This document shows, one piece after another, positions 16,899 through 25,032 of a stretch of DNA of 37,567 bases. Each line of letters begins with the position of its first letter. Positions within the stretch are counted from its first letter, which is position 1. The stretch is from Planctomycetia bacterium. Its GTDB lineage: Bacteria; Planctomycetota; Planctomycetia; Planctomycetales; Planctomycetaceae. The notes below the pieces were generated by a model, which made no database searches, was not told the origin of the DNA, and saw only the letters and a program-made list of their open reading frames with translations. Location of the stretch: NCBI GenBank assembly GCA_016200145.1, contig JACQFH010000105.1:1-37567 (forward strand), read 5' to 3'. A program made the translations under genes and the position numbers.

Positions 16899-18329
16899 AT
16901 GCAATTGCCGTCCACGGTTTGCTGCTGCCTGATTGTCAGTGGTGTGATAACAACGATCGCGGATTCGAGCGCGGTGTGCCGAGCGAACGACGACTGGCAA
17001 AAGGGCAATCTGGTTGCCAATGGGGAATTCAAGGCCCCGGCGCGGGGCGAACTGCCCGAGGGCTGGTCGGTCGTTGCGCCCAATCCGGCGCTGCGACCGA
17101 AGTTCGTGGTGGATTCCGGAAATGGCGGCGGGCCGCGACTCGCGGCGCAGGGCAACGGCCGGTCGGAGTGCTACGGGTACGTCAAGCACGCCGTCCACCT
17201 GACCGGCGGCAAGACTTACCGGCTGCGCGTGCGCTTTTCGATCGACGGGCTGGAAGACGTCAACCGGCATCTCGTCCATGGAATTTTTGGCCACGGATTC
17301 AACGAGGGAATCTTCGAGTATCTTCGCGACGGGCACGAGATCATCGGCGAGAGGTCGTTCAAGGGGCCGGCCGGCGACGTCGACGCCGAGGTGCGGCTCT
17401 GTTTTCGCTACTCAAAGGACGGCAAAGCCGCCTGGCACGCTGTCTCGTTGCAGGAGCGAGAGCCCCTTCCGGCGCGACCCGTGAAGATGGCGGTGAGCTG
17501 GGGCTGGGGCGGGAAAGACCCGGCAGCCAATTTGGCGCACTGGACCGAATTCCTCGACGAAGCCGGCAAGCGCGGCGCCGATATTGCGCTGCTTCCTGAA
17601 GTCTTCAACGTCGCCGAGAAGAATGCCGCCGAGCCCGCTGCCGCCGAAACGATCGACGGCCCGGCGGCCCGCTTCATGGCCGCCAAAGCCCGACAATGGA
17701 AGATGTACGTCAGCGGCAGCTTCAAGCGGCAGGACGGCGATGTCTATTACAATTCTGCGCCGCTCTTCGACCGGCAGGGCAAACTGGTCGGCGTTTACGA
17801 CAAGAACATGCTGTTCGACCCCGAGCTCGACCAGGGGACCAGTCCCGGCGTCGGTTACCCGGTCTTCGAGACCGATTTCGGAAAAGTCGGCGTGATCATC
17901 TGTTACGACAGTTGGTTTCCCGAGCCGGCGCGACTGCTGGGCTATCAGGGGGCCGAGCTTGTGCTGTTTCCCAACGCAGGCTATGCCCGCGAGCTGATGC
18001 CCGCCCGCGCATCCGACAACGGGCTGGTGATCGCGGTCAGCAGCCTGAATTGCCCGGCCGGTGTCTGGGATTCGGGTGGAAATCAGGCGGGCGAATCGAA
18101 AGCCGAGGAAACCCGGTATGCTCCCAACAACGCCATCCTGGCTCACGATAAGATCGACTCGCTGCGTATGGTGTTTACCACGGTCGATCTGGCGCAAAAG
18201 CCCAGCCCGCATTACTGGGGCGGGCCGATGCTTTCGGCGCCGGCGGCGCGGCGCGTGCGGCAGACTTGGCGCGTGCCGCTCGAGCGCGACATCGAGCGCG
18301 AGGCCCGCCGCTGGTTGAAGATTCGATGA
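16899..18329 (+). CDS. secreted carbon-nitrogen hydrolase (nitrilase superfamily) with N-terminal accessory domain
   Basis: The product is 476 aa from ATG 16899, four bases after GGGAGA. A signal peptide covers about residues 1-28. Residues ~35-185 form a beta-rich region (VANGEFKAPARGELPEGWSV..., KTYRLRVRFSIDG) like carbohydrate-binding or jelly-roll modules in exported planctomycete proteins. The catalytic part starts near VKMAVSWGWGG and has the nitrilase triad: Glu234 (LLPE), Lys302 (YDKN) and Cys335 (IICYDSWFPE). The superfamily hydrolyses amides or nitriles. An exported member with an accessory module suggests an extracellular or periplasmic amide substrate, possibly in cell-wall or polysaccharide material. 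The stop overlaps the next gene's ATG (ATGA, 18326-18329), so the two are probably co-translated. Confidence 0.88.
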   Translation: MQLPSTVCCCLIVSGVITTIADSSAVCRANDDWQKGNLVANGEFKAPARGELPEGWSVVAPNPALRPKFVVDSGNGGGPRLAAQGNGRSECYGYVKHAVHLTGGKTYRLRVRFSIDGLEDVNRHLVHGIFGHGFNEGIFEYLRDGHEIIGERSFKGPAGDVDAEVRLCFRYSKDGKAAWHAVSLQEREPLPARPVKMAVSWGWGGKDPAANLAHWTEFLDEAGKRGADIALLPEVFNVAEKNAAEPAAAETIDGPAARFMAAKARQWKMYVSGSFKRQDGDVYYNSAPLFDRQGKLVGVYDKNMLFDPELDQGTSPGVGYPVFETDFGKVGVIICYDSWFPEPARLLGYQGAELVLFPNAGYARELMPARASDNGLVIAVSSLNCPAGVWDSGGNQAGESKAEETRYAPNNAILAHDKIDSLRMVFTTVDLAQKPSPHYWGGPMLSAPAARRVRQTWRVPLERDIEREARRWLKIR

Positions 18330-20476
18330 ACAACCTGCTGATCGCCGTATTGAGCTGCCAGGCGTATCCGCAGCGGCGGGAGCGATGCCTGGCGACGTGG
18401 ATCCCCAAGGCTCGCGAGCTGGGGATTGACGTGGTGTTCGTCGTGGGGTCGCCCTCGCAAACGCGCGCGGTTCGTGACGGCGACTTGCTGATTGTTCCCG
18501 CGGGCGACGACTATGCATCGCTGCCGCAAAAAGTTGCGGAGCTGTGTCGCTGGGCATTGGCTGAGACCGACTGCGATTACCTCTTTAAATGCGATGACGA
18601 CACGTACGTTCGCCCCGAGCGCCTGCTGGCGGTGGACGTGGAGGGGGCAGACTACATCGGCGCCGAATGGGCTCCCGGCGCCGGCTACGCCAGCGGCGGC
18701 GCGGGATACCTGCTGAGCCGCAGGGCGATCGAGACCGTTTCCGCGACAATGCTGCAGTTCGTGAACGACCCGACGCCGACCGATGCCGAAGACGTGCTGG
18801 TCGGGCGGTGCCTGTTCCGGTCCAATCTCCCCCTGCGGATTGACGGGCGATTCCTGCCTTATGGAAACGACGAGCTGCGCCCCCGGCCGGGAAATCATTA
18901 TGTCACGGCGCATGCTTGCCAGTGGCCGTGGCTTGGACATCACGTCGATTTCGAAGGGCGAAGCCCGGTCGTCACCTGCCGGCCGCTGGGAGGCCTCTGC
19001 AACGTGATGTTTCAGGCGGCGGCGGCGGCGGCGTTTGCCCAGCGACACGGCACGCACCACGCCGTTTTCGATTCTGCGAGCTTCGGCCGTCACAGAAACA
19101 CCGTCTTTCGCAGCCTCACGTACGGGAGAATTCCGGGCGAGGTCTTGTCGGTCGACGACCCCGAGGATTTTTCGTTCCGCTCGATCCCGAACAATCCCAG
19201 CTACAGCGTTGCCGTCTGCGGGCATGTGCAATCTGAAAAGTATTTCGACGACTGCGGGGAGCTGATTCGAAATCTGTTTCAGCCCGCGCCCGCTGAGCGG
19301 AGGCAACTGGGCAGGAAATACGGTGCCCTGCTCGGCCGGAATACGGTCAGCCTGCACGTCCGCCGCGGCGATTACGTCGGCAAACAGAACTACCACCCGC
19401 TCTTGCCGCTCGATTATTACGACCAGGCGCTGCGCCATATCAAGGGTCTCGATTCGATCGAAAACGTGCTCTGCTTTTCTGATGACCTGCCCTGGTGCCG
19501 CGAGCACCTGCGGCTCGACCGGCCCGTGCACGTCATCGACGGCGAGCCCGACCACCTGGATCTGGCGCTGATGTCGATGTGCCGGCATCACATCATCGCC
19601 AACTCGACGTTTTCGTGGTGGGGGGCGTGGCTCAATCCGGATCCGACGAAAATCGTGGTGGCGCCCCGGCGCTGGTTCGGCCCGGCGTACGGGTCGCTAT
19701 CGGACCGCGATCTGGTGCCCGCCGCGTGGACGCGTATCGGCTGGCCAGACCAGGAATCAATCCGTGCGCCGTGCGGATTGCGCACCGGCAGCCGGCGGAT
19801 TGCCGAGGCGCCGCGATTCTCCCACGGGCTGACAGCGGCCGAAATGCGGGCTCTCGTGGGCCGCGACGATCCGCTGGTCTTCGAACTGGGCTGCAACGAC
19901 GGTATCGATTCAGCCAATTTCCTGCGGGAGTTTCCGGGGATTACTTTGCATTGCTTCGAGCCCGATCGCCGGCCCCTGGCGAGGTTTCGCGAGCGCATCT
20001 CAGACCCGCGCTGCACGCTGCACGAGTTCGCCATCGGCGCGGCCGACGGCGAGGTGGAGTTTCACTTGAGCGGCGGCAACCCGCCCGACGGCCGCATGAA
20101 CGACTGGGACCTGTCGTCTTCGCTGCGGCGGCCGACGGGTCACCTGGCGGCCCATCCCTGGTGCACGTTCGATCGCAAGATGACTGTGCAAACCCGCTCG
20201 CTCGATTCGTGGCTCGCCGGGCGGCCGGAAATCACCGTCGTCGATTTTATCTGGGCCGACATTCAGGGGGCCGAATGTGATTTGATTGCCGGCGGGGCCG
20301 CCGCTCTGCAGGAACGCACCCGGTATCTGTACACCGAGTTCTACGAGCAGCCGATGTACGACGGGCAGATTGCCGGGCAGGAGATTCTCGACCGCCTGCC
20401 CGCGTTCGAGTGCATCGGCGTCTACGAGGGCTACAACATGCTGTTGCGAAACAGGCAATTGTCGTCGCAGGACTGA
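18326..20476 (+). CDS. three-domain glycan enzyme: GT31-like transferase, GT11-like fucosyltransferase, FkbM methyltransferase
   Basis: The product has 716 aa. Residues ~1-210 resemble beta-1,3-galactosyltransferases (GT31): CQAYPQRRERCLATW at the N-terminus, a metal-binding DDD at 90-92 in CDDDTYV, and GGAGYLLSRRAIE plus TDAEDVLVGRC later. Residues ~218-475 resemble GT11 alpha-1,2-fucosyltransferases: GGLCNVMFQ, HVRRGDYV (344-351) that would contact GDP-fucose, and NSTFSWWGAWL (426-436). Residues ~500-700 form an FkbM-type SAM methyltransferase: FELGCNDGIDSANFL (519-533), then CFEPDRRP and WADIQGAECDL. One chain could thus add two sugars and methylate a glycan. The ATG overlaps the nitrilase stop by four bases. 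All key motifs appear intact. The stop lies in a 14-bp palindrome. Domain calls are firm; substrates are unknown. Confidence 0.88.
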   Translation: MNNLLIAVLSCQAYPQRRERCLATWIPKARELGIDVVFVVGSPSQTRAVRDGDLLIVPAGDDYASLPQKVAELCRWALAETDCDYLFKCDDDTYVRPERLLAVDVEGADYIGAEWAPGAGYASGGAGYLLSRRAIETVSATMLQFVNDPTPTDAEDVLVGRCLFRSNLPLRIDGRFLPYGNDELRPRPGNHYVTAHACQWPWLGHHVDFEGRSPVVTCRPLGGLCNVMFQAAAAAAFAQRHGTHHAVFDSASFGRHRNTVFRSLTYGRIPGEVLSVDDPEDFSFRSIPNNPSYSVAVCGHVQSEKYFDDCGELIRNLFQPAPAERRQLGRKYGALLGRNTVSLHVRRGDYVGKQNYHPLLPLDYYDQALRHIKGLDSIENVLCFSDDLPWCREHLRLDRPVHVIDGEPDHLDLALMSMCRHHIIANSTFSWWGAWLNPDPTKIVVAPRRWFGPAYGSLSDRDLVPAAWTRIGWPDQESIRAPCGLRTGSRRIAEAPRFSHGLTAAEMRALVGRDDPLVFELGCNDGIDSANFLREFPGITLHCFEPDRRPLARFRERISDPRCTLHEFAIGAADGEVEFHLSGGNPPDGRMNDWDLSSSLRRPTGHLAAHPWCTFDRKMTVQTRSLDSWLAGRPEITVVDFIWADIQGAECDLIAGGAAALQERTRYLYTEFYEQPMYDGQIAGQEILDRLPAFECIGVYEGYNMLLRNRQLSSQD

Positions 20477-20540
20477 GTACTCAGTAGATAACTCCCGAAG
20501 TTTGGCGACTTCGGCTACGACCGGTGGCTTCGGCTACGAC
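20472..20540. repeat. palindromes and direct repeat between convergent genes
   Basis: ACTGAGTACTCAGT (20472-20485) is a perfect 14-bp palindrome containing the upstream stop codon. Copy 2 of the CTCCCGAAGT...GACTTCG repeat spans 20492-20515. CTTCGGCTACGAC occurs twice (20509-20521 and 20528-20540), the second time across the stop codon of the minus-strand gene. Confidence 0.8.
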
Positions 20541-22054
20541 GCGGGCGACTTGAGCGTTTCGAGCAACCGGTCTCTCTCGATAAACGGGTCGAGTGGCACG
20601 TAGGCTTCGAGCGACGTGACGCGCGACTTGATCTGGTCGGGAGAGAGCGCGGCGCGTTCGACGTCTTTCAGCCGAGACGCGCATTCCTGGCTCTTTCGCC
20701 GAGCTTCCCGCAAGTCCGTTTGCTTCGACGCAATGGCATTCCGCATGTCGGAATGTGCCTTATCGCGCTGCTTGCGCGCTTCGGCCATGCTCTGCCTGGC
20801 GTTTTCGACGGTCGTCCGCAACTGCTGCACTTGCTGGTTGGCGGTGGCCAGTTGCGCTTCGCGGGACTTCCGCTCCTGATTCGTTTCGGGCCGCGTGCGC
20901 GGCGCGTAGGGGATGCCCCCATACGTGCGGAAGCCATTTTGGATCTGCCGCGGAATCGACAGGTCGTCGACACGGGCCTGGGCTTCGGGAATCTCATGCG
21001 CCGCGCGGCTGGCCTTCTGGCCGTTGGCGCGGATTTCGACGTTCGCTTCCGCGATCTGCTGTTCGAAGGGTTTTTTCGCGTCGCGAATTTCGTCGTTGAT
21101 CCGTTTGATGTCCGCCTCGGCCGCTTCGACGGCCGAGCGGGCCTCCTGACGCTGTGCCTTCATTTCACTGACGACTTCTGAGACGGGTCGGGCCGCCAGC
21201 GCCTTGAGCTCTTTGTTCCGGTTGCGGATCGCCTTGCGGCCCAGTTCAAAGGCCTGTTTGCGCTCGCCGGTGAGCTTTCCGGCAATGCTCGCTGCCATCT
21301 CACCGGCATTGTCTTTGATTTCCGGCGCTTCGGCAGAGCCGGCCAGAAACGCCATGACGCGCCCCAGCCATTCGGCCGAATTCCTGCGATCGCGATCGTT
21401 CGGCCACGGATCTTTCGATTCTTCGATTTGCCGGGCGAGTTCGACCATGCCCGACAGGGCCGGAGCGTACTCGGCCCGCCTGATTTGCGTCCACACGACG
21501 GCCTGCAACCCCGGTAAAAACATCTTCCGCGAATGTTTGACCGATTCCCGGAACTGATCCAGGGCGTCCTTCGAGTTCTTCTGTTCAAGATACGCAAGCC
21601 CATACGCGTACGCGGCACGGGGATCGGCCGCACAAGCCTGGTGCGAAGATTCATAGTACCGCTTGGCTGCCGCGGCGCCGTCGGCCGAAATTCCTTCCTG
21701 GAGCAGCCGCCGCAGTGACTGCGTAAATCGCAGACGACTGGCCTTGTCGACCTTTCCCAGCGCTTCGGGCGGAACGACCAGCGATGTCAATTCTTCGTCG
21801 AGGTCGAAAAATTCCTCAGTGTCGTCGGGTTCCTCGATGATCTCGACGGCCTTGGCTTTGTCTTTGGCTTTCGACTTTTTCGCCGCCCCCTTGCCGGACG
21901 ACTGGTCGGCCGACATGTCGGCGGACTTGCCGACCGGTTTACCGGCGGGCTTGTCGGCGGCCTGAAGTTCGACGGCGCACAAGCCGTACACCGAAAGCAG
22001 CGCGAGGGCCACGACGGCCCGACCGATCCAGTTTCGCTTGCAGAGACTCGTCAT
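20534..22054 (-). CDS. secreted protein with helical repeats and a long coiled coil
   Basis: The product is 506 aa from ATG 22054 (MTSLCKRNWIG), preceded by GAGGG; the open frame to 22132 adds 26 residues that spoil the signal peptide. Residues ~1-34 form a signal peptide ending LQAAD. A Lys/Ala/Asp-rich low-complexity linker and an acidic stretch (EEPDDTEEFFDLDEELTS) follow. Residues ~95-270 look like TPR-type helices (ADPRAAYAYGLAYLEQKNSKDALDQFRESVKHS). Residues ~290-470 form long heptad-like helices rich in Glu, Lys, Gln and Ala, interrupted by a proline-rich turn (GGIPYAPRTRPETNQ), so an antiparallel coiled coil is likely. No catalytic motif is seen. It is probably an envelope scaffold. 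Its stop lies in a direct repeat shared with the convergent gene's 3' flank. Confidence 0.75.
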   Translation of the reverse strand: MTSLCKRNWIGRAVVALALLSVYGLCAVELQAADKPAGKPVGKSADMSADQSSGKGAAKKSKAKDKAKAVEIIEEPDDTEEFFDLDEELTSLVVPPEALGKVDKASRLRFTQSLRRLLQEGISADGAAAAKRYYESSHQACAADPRAAYAYGLAYLEQKNSKDALDQFRESVKHSRKMFLPGLQAVVWTQIRRAEYAPALSGMVELARQIEESKDPWPNDRDRRNSAEWLGRVMAFLAGSAEAPEIKDNAGEMAASIAGKLTGERKQAFELGRKAIRNRNKELKALAARPVSEVVSEMKAQRQEARSAVEAAEADIKRINDEIRDAKKPFEQQIAEANVEIRANGQKASRAAHEIPEAQARVDDLSIPRQIQNGFRTYGGIPYAPRTRPETNQERKSREAQLATANQQVQQLRTTVENARQSMAEARKQRDKAHSDMRNAIASKQTDLREARRKSQECASRLKDVERAALSPDQIKSRVTSLEAYVPLDPFIERDRLLETLKSPAS

Positions 22055-22406
22055 GCGACCCTCACGACAATGCCAGGCAAAACGGTGGATGATGCAATCC
22101 TTTTTTGTACTCGGAGATCCAATCGAATGCAAACTGAATCAGGCTTGAGGCTTGAGTCGTGAGACTTGAGGTTTGGGGAGCCCGCTTCAACCTGTAACCA
22201 CAAGCCACAAGCCTCAGGCCTCAACATGGCGTGCCCCAAGACGTTGCGGGCGAGTCCAGCCCCCCGTTCGCAGCGCAACTCGTTCGTCCAAAAGAGCTTG
22301 ACGGATTTCGCCGGTCGTCCTATAAATCGCCCCCCTTGTTCCCCAGGTGCGGTCGATTTCGGGGCAAACCACGGTCGGTGACTTTTTCATTCGGGAGATG
22401 CGGGTT
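22055..22406. promoter_or_regulatory. 352-nt divergent intergenic region with heptamer repeats
   Basis: The gap between the coiled-coil gene (minus) and the PpiC gene (plus) must contain both promoters. I see no gene. 22141-22172 holds repeated GGCTTGAG/ACTTGAGG heptamer-like units, and 22200-22224 holds the inverted form (CAAGCCTCAGGCCTCAA), making a loose inverted repeat. Confidence 0.6.
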
Positions 22407-23558
22407 ATGGCCGAACGGATGCATTCCACAGAACGATCGAAAGCCGCGAAGAATAAGACCTGGACGATGGTCATCGCCGGAACGGCCATCATGCTGCTGG
22501 CCGCCGGAGTCATGCTGCAGGTGACGCGCCCCACGTCGGCCTATCCCGAAGACGGCAATGCCGCCGCGCGATCAGCCAGGTCGACGAGCGCCGCCGGCGA
22601 TCAGGCAAAAAAGGGATCCAGGGTCGTGTCAAAAGTCGGCAAAAAGGACATCACTTACGACATGCTCGCCGCCGAATGTGTCGACCGCTTTCACAAAGAT
22701 GTGCTCGACGACCTGATCAACCGCGAGATCATTCAGCAAGCCTGCGACGCCAAGGGAATCGAAGTCAGCGAAGGCGAAGTCCAGGCCGAAATCCAGAAGA
22801 CGGCCAAGAAGTTCGGGCTCGCCGTCGACCAGTACGTACAGATGCTTGCCGCCGAACGAAACATCCCGGAACAGAAATATCGCCGCGACATCGTGTGGCC
22901 GATGCTGGCCCTGCGAAAGCTGGCCGGCGGAAAAATCGAAGTCACCAAGGATGACATCAAGAAGGCGTTCATTCGCAATTACGGGCCGCGCGTGCGGGCC
23001 AAGGCGATCGTGCTTAATAATTCCCGCCGCGCCCGCGAAGTCTGGGAGCAGGCGCAGGAACATCCCGAAGAATTCGAAAAACTCGCCCGGATGCACTCGG
23101 CCGACCGCAACAGTGCGGCGATGGACGGCGTGATTCCCCCGATCGCCCGTTACGGCGGCAGCGATAAGCTCGAAGAGGTCGCGTTTAAGCTGAAGGAAGG
23201 GGACATTTCGGCCATGGTTCAGGTGGGGCCCGACCAGCACATCATCCTGAAATGCGAAGGCCGCACCGTTCCCACCGTCACCGACATCAGTCAGGTGGAG
23301 AGTATTCTGATTGAAGAGCTGCGCGAAGAAAAAATGCAAATTGCCGTCGCCCAGGTCTTCAAGAAGCTCAAGGATGAGGCGCGCGTCGACAACTACATCG
23401 CCCACACGTCAACAGGCGGCAAAACGGCCGCCGCGAAGGCGCAAGCTGACGACAACGGTATCCGCCCCGTCGGCGGCAACGACGACGAAGCGCCGGCCGC
23501 AACCAGCAAGCCGGCGCCCCGCACTTCGAAAACGAAGAGCCGCGCCCAGGCCGAGTGA
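22407..23558 (+). CDS. parvulin-type peptidyl-prolyl isomerase (PpiC/SurA-like), membrane-anchored
   Basis: The product is 383 aa from ATG 22407, which sits nine bases after GGGAG; ATG 22398 and the open frame back to 22347 are less likely. A single hydrophobic segment (about residues 19-37, MVIAGTAIMLLAAGVMLQV) anchors or exports the protein. Residues ~75-185 match a SurA-like N-terminal chaperone region (LINREIIQQACDAKGIEVSEGEVQ). Residues ~195-290 match a PpiC rotamase domain (RAKAIVLNN, FEKLARMHSADRNSAAMDGVIPPIARYG, EVAFKLKEGDISAMVQVGPDQHIILK). Such proteins help fold exported proteins outside the cytoplasm. The C-terminal ~55 residues are Ala/Lys/Pro-rich and disordered. The 'MDGVIPPIARYG' segment departs slightly from the usual GGDLGWF pattern, so isomerase activity may be weak. 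A hairpin terminator follows. Confidence 0.85.
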   Translation: MAERMHSTERSKAAKNKTWTMVIAGTAIMLLAAGVMLQVTRPTSAYPEDGNAAARSARSTSAAGDQAKKGSRVVSKVGKKDITYDMLAAECVDRFHKDVLDDLINREIIQQACDAKGIEVSEGEVQAEIQKTAKKFGLAVDQYVQMLAAERNIPEQKYRRDIVWPMLALRKLAGGKIEVTKDDIKKAFIRNYGPRVRAKAIVLNNSRRAREVWEQAQEHPEEFEKLARMHSADRNSAAMDGVIPPIARYGGSDKLEEVAFKLKEGDISAMVQVGPDQHIILKCEGRTVPTVTDISQVESILIEELREEKMQIAVAQVFKKLKDEARVDNYIAHTSTGGKTAAAKAQADDNGIRPVGGNDDEAPAATSKPAPRTSKTKSRAQAE

Positions 23559-23593
23559 CCACCTTTTCGTAGACGTCAATCACGAATCTCCCG

Positions 23594-23631
23594 CGACCCC
23601 GGTTTCCCTTCGAAGCCGGGGTCGTTTCGTT
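23594..23631 (+). terminator. hairpin terminator after the PpiC gene
   Basis: CGACCCCGG (23594-23602) pairs perfectly with CCGGGGTCG (23616-23624). The stem can extend inward by four more pairs, one of them a wobble. TTTCGTT follows. It lies about 35 nt after the stop, a good candidate Rho-independent terminator with a weak U-tract. Confidence 0.65.
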
Positions 23632-23702
23632 GAAGGCCGGACCTCAGAATGCAGGTGTCGTCTGCCGGGTGGGAATCACCCGCCGCGTATTCATGCCCGG
23701 AT

Positions 23703-23763
23703 GGTAGCCTGACGCGTCAGCGAGGGGTGATGATACTTTCCCTCGCTGACGCGTCGGGCTACC
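23703..23763. repeat. 24-bp inverted repeat (GACGCGTCAGCGAGGG family)
   Basis: The arms at 23703-23726 and 23740-23763 match at 23 of 24 positions and share the core GACGCGTCAGCGAGGG; the loop is 13 nt. I recall 'TAGCCCGACGCGTCAGCGAGGG' as a very common planctomycete dispersed repeat. Confidence 0.85.
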
Positions 23764-23818
23764 GTGCTGAGGCGTCGGATTCCTCGCCTTGCTGAAAACG
23801 TAGAAACAAGATGCGGCA

Positions 23819-23843
23819 AGGTCCCGCCTGGCAGGCGGGACCT
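23819..23843. repeat. palindrome at the methyltransferase stop codon
   Basis: AGGTCCCGCCT (23819-23829), loop GGC, and its exact reverse complement (23833-23843). The right arm overlaps the TAG stop (23842-23844) of the minus-strand methyltransferase gene. It could double as a terminator for that gene. Confidence 0.8.
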
Positions 23844-25032
23844 ACTTGAGACCCAGCGCGGCGTCGAGATAACTCGATTTGATCCCCAGCAGGCGCTGCA
23901 GCGCGCAGTACTCGGCGAGGCGCGCGGCGTGCAATTCCGGATCGGCGCGATCGCGGCGCACGGCACGAATCAGCAGGTTCTTGGCCGTGTGTTCCAGGTC
24001 GATGAATTCGACAATCTGCGTCGCGTAACCGCAGGCTTCCAGCGCGAGCGACCGCAGGCCGTCGGTCGCCAGCGCCGCAAACTGTTCGTGCAGTATGCCG
24101 TGCCGCAGCAGCGGAGCCAGCTCGGCGCAGTCGATCTGCCCGGCGAGCTCGTGCTGACAGCAGGGAACCGCCAGGATCACGCGCGACTGCCAGCGTACGG
24201 CCTGCGCCAGTGCGTCGTCGGTCGCCGTGTCGCAGGCATGCAGTGAGACGGCCAGGTCGACCGGCTCGGACTCGTGGTGCGTGGCGATGTCCCCCTGGCG
24301 GAATTCCAGGCCCCGACATCCGAGCCGCGCAGCGATGCCCGCGCACTCGGCCATGACATCGGCCTTGCGATCGAGGCCGACGATTCGCACCGGTCGGCCG
24401 TGAATGTCCGTTAAGAGGTGGTGCAGGGCAAACGTCAGATAGCTCTTGCCGCAGCCGAAGTCGACGACGCGCAGCTCGCGCCCCGTTTCGAGCGACGGCA
24501 CCACGTCATTCACCAGCTCCAGAAACCGGTTGATCTGTCGGAATTTGCGGGTCATCGTGCTGCGCACGCGGCCATCGGCAGTCATCACGCCGATTTCAAC
24601 CAGGAACGGGCAGGGGACGCCTTCCGGGATCAGATGCGACTTCGGCCGGTTGTGGACGCCCGGCGCGCCCGGCGATGCGCCCCGCGACGGGGGCTTGCGC
24701 GTGCAGCGATAACCGCCCTCGGAGTTCGCGCGAATCGAGAAATCGGCCTGCGGAGTGTACAGGGCGGCATCGCGAAAGGTCGTCTCCAGCAGCTCAACGG
24801 CGCACTGGGCCGCTTGTACCGGCTCCAGGTTTTCGTGAATCGTGCGATCGGTCAGGTGCCGAGTGAACTGAAACATCCGCTGCCGTTGCACCTCGACCGG
24901 GCGCACCGAGATTTTCGAACAAGTGTCATCAACCCCGTCGCGCTTCCGGCTCAGCACGAGCAGCAGGCAGTCTCCGGTCGAGAGAGAATGTTCGACAGTC
25001 TGGAGCGGGTCGTCAGCCACGGGATGGTGCAT
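23842..25032 (-). CDS. class I SAM-dependent methyltransferase
   Basis: The product has up to 396 aa. Motif I is VVDFGCGKSYLTFALHHLL at about residues 189-207, followed by an acidic-loop motif VGLDRKADVMAECAG. An SLHACDTATDDAL segment and AVPCCQHEL near the active site recall the Methyltransf_32 group (relatives of eukaryotic METTL25), a link I make from memory. The ~185 residues before motif I are less conserved and contain a basic TRKPPSRG segment and an IPEGVPCPFLVEIGVM stretch; this region may bind substrate, possibly RNA. ATG 25032 overlaps the 3' end of the upstream GNAT gene by 20 bases on the same strand, suggesting coupling; a later in-frame start cannot be excluded. The substrate is unknown. 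Confidence 0.8.
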   Translation of the reverse strand: MHHPVADDPLQTVEHSLSTGDCLLLVLSRKRDGVDDTCSKISVRPVEVQRQRMFQFTRHLTDRTIHENLEPVQAAQCAVELLETTFRDAALYTPQADFSIRANSEGGYRCTRKPPSRGASPGAPGVHNRPKSHLIPEGVPCPFLVEIGVMTADGRVRSTMTRKFRQINRFLELVNDVVPSLETGRELRVVDFGCGKSYLTFALHHLLTDIHGRPVRIVGLDRKADVMAECAGIAARLGCRGLEFRQGDIATHHESEPVDLAVSLHACDTATDDALAQAVRWQSRVILAVPCCQHELAGQIDCAELAPLLRHGILHEQFAALATDGLRSLALEACGYATQIVEFIDLEHTAKNLLIRAVRRDRADPELHAARLAEYCALQRLLGIKSSYLDAALGLK

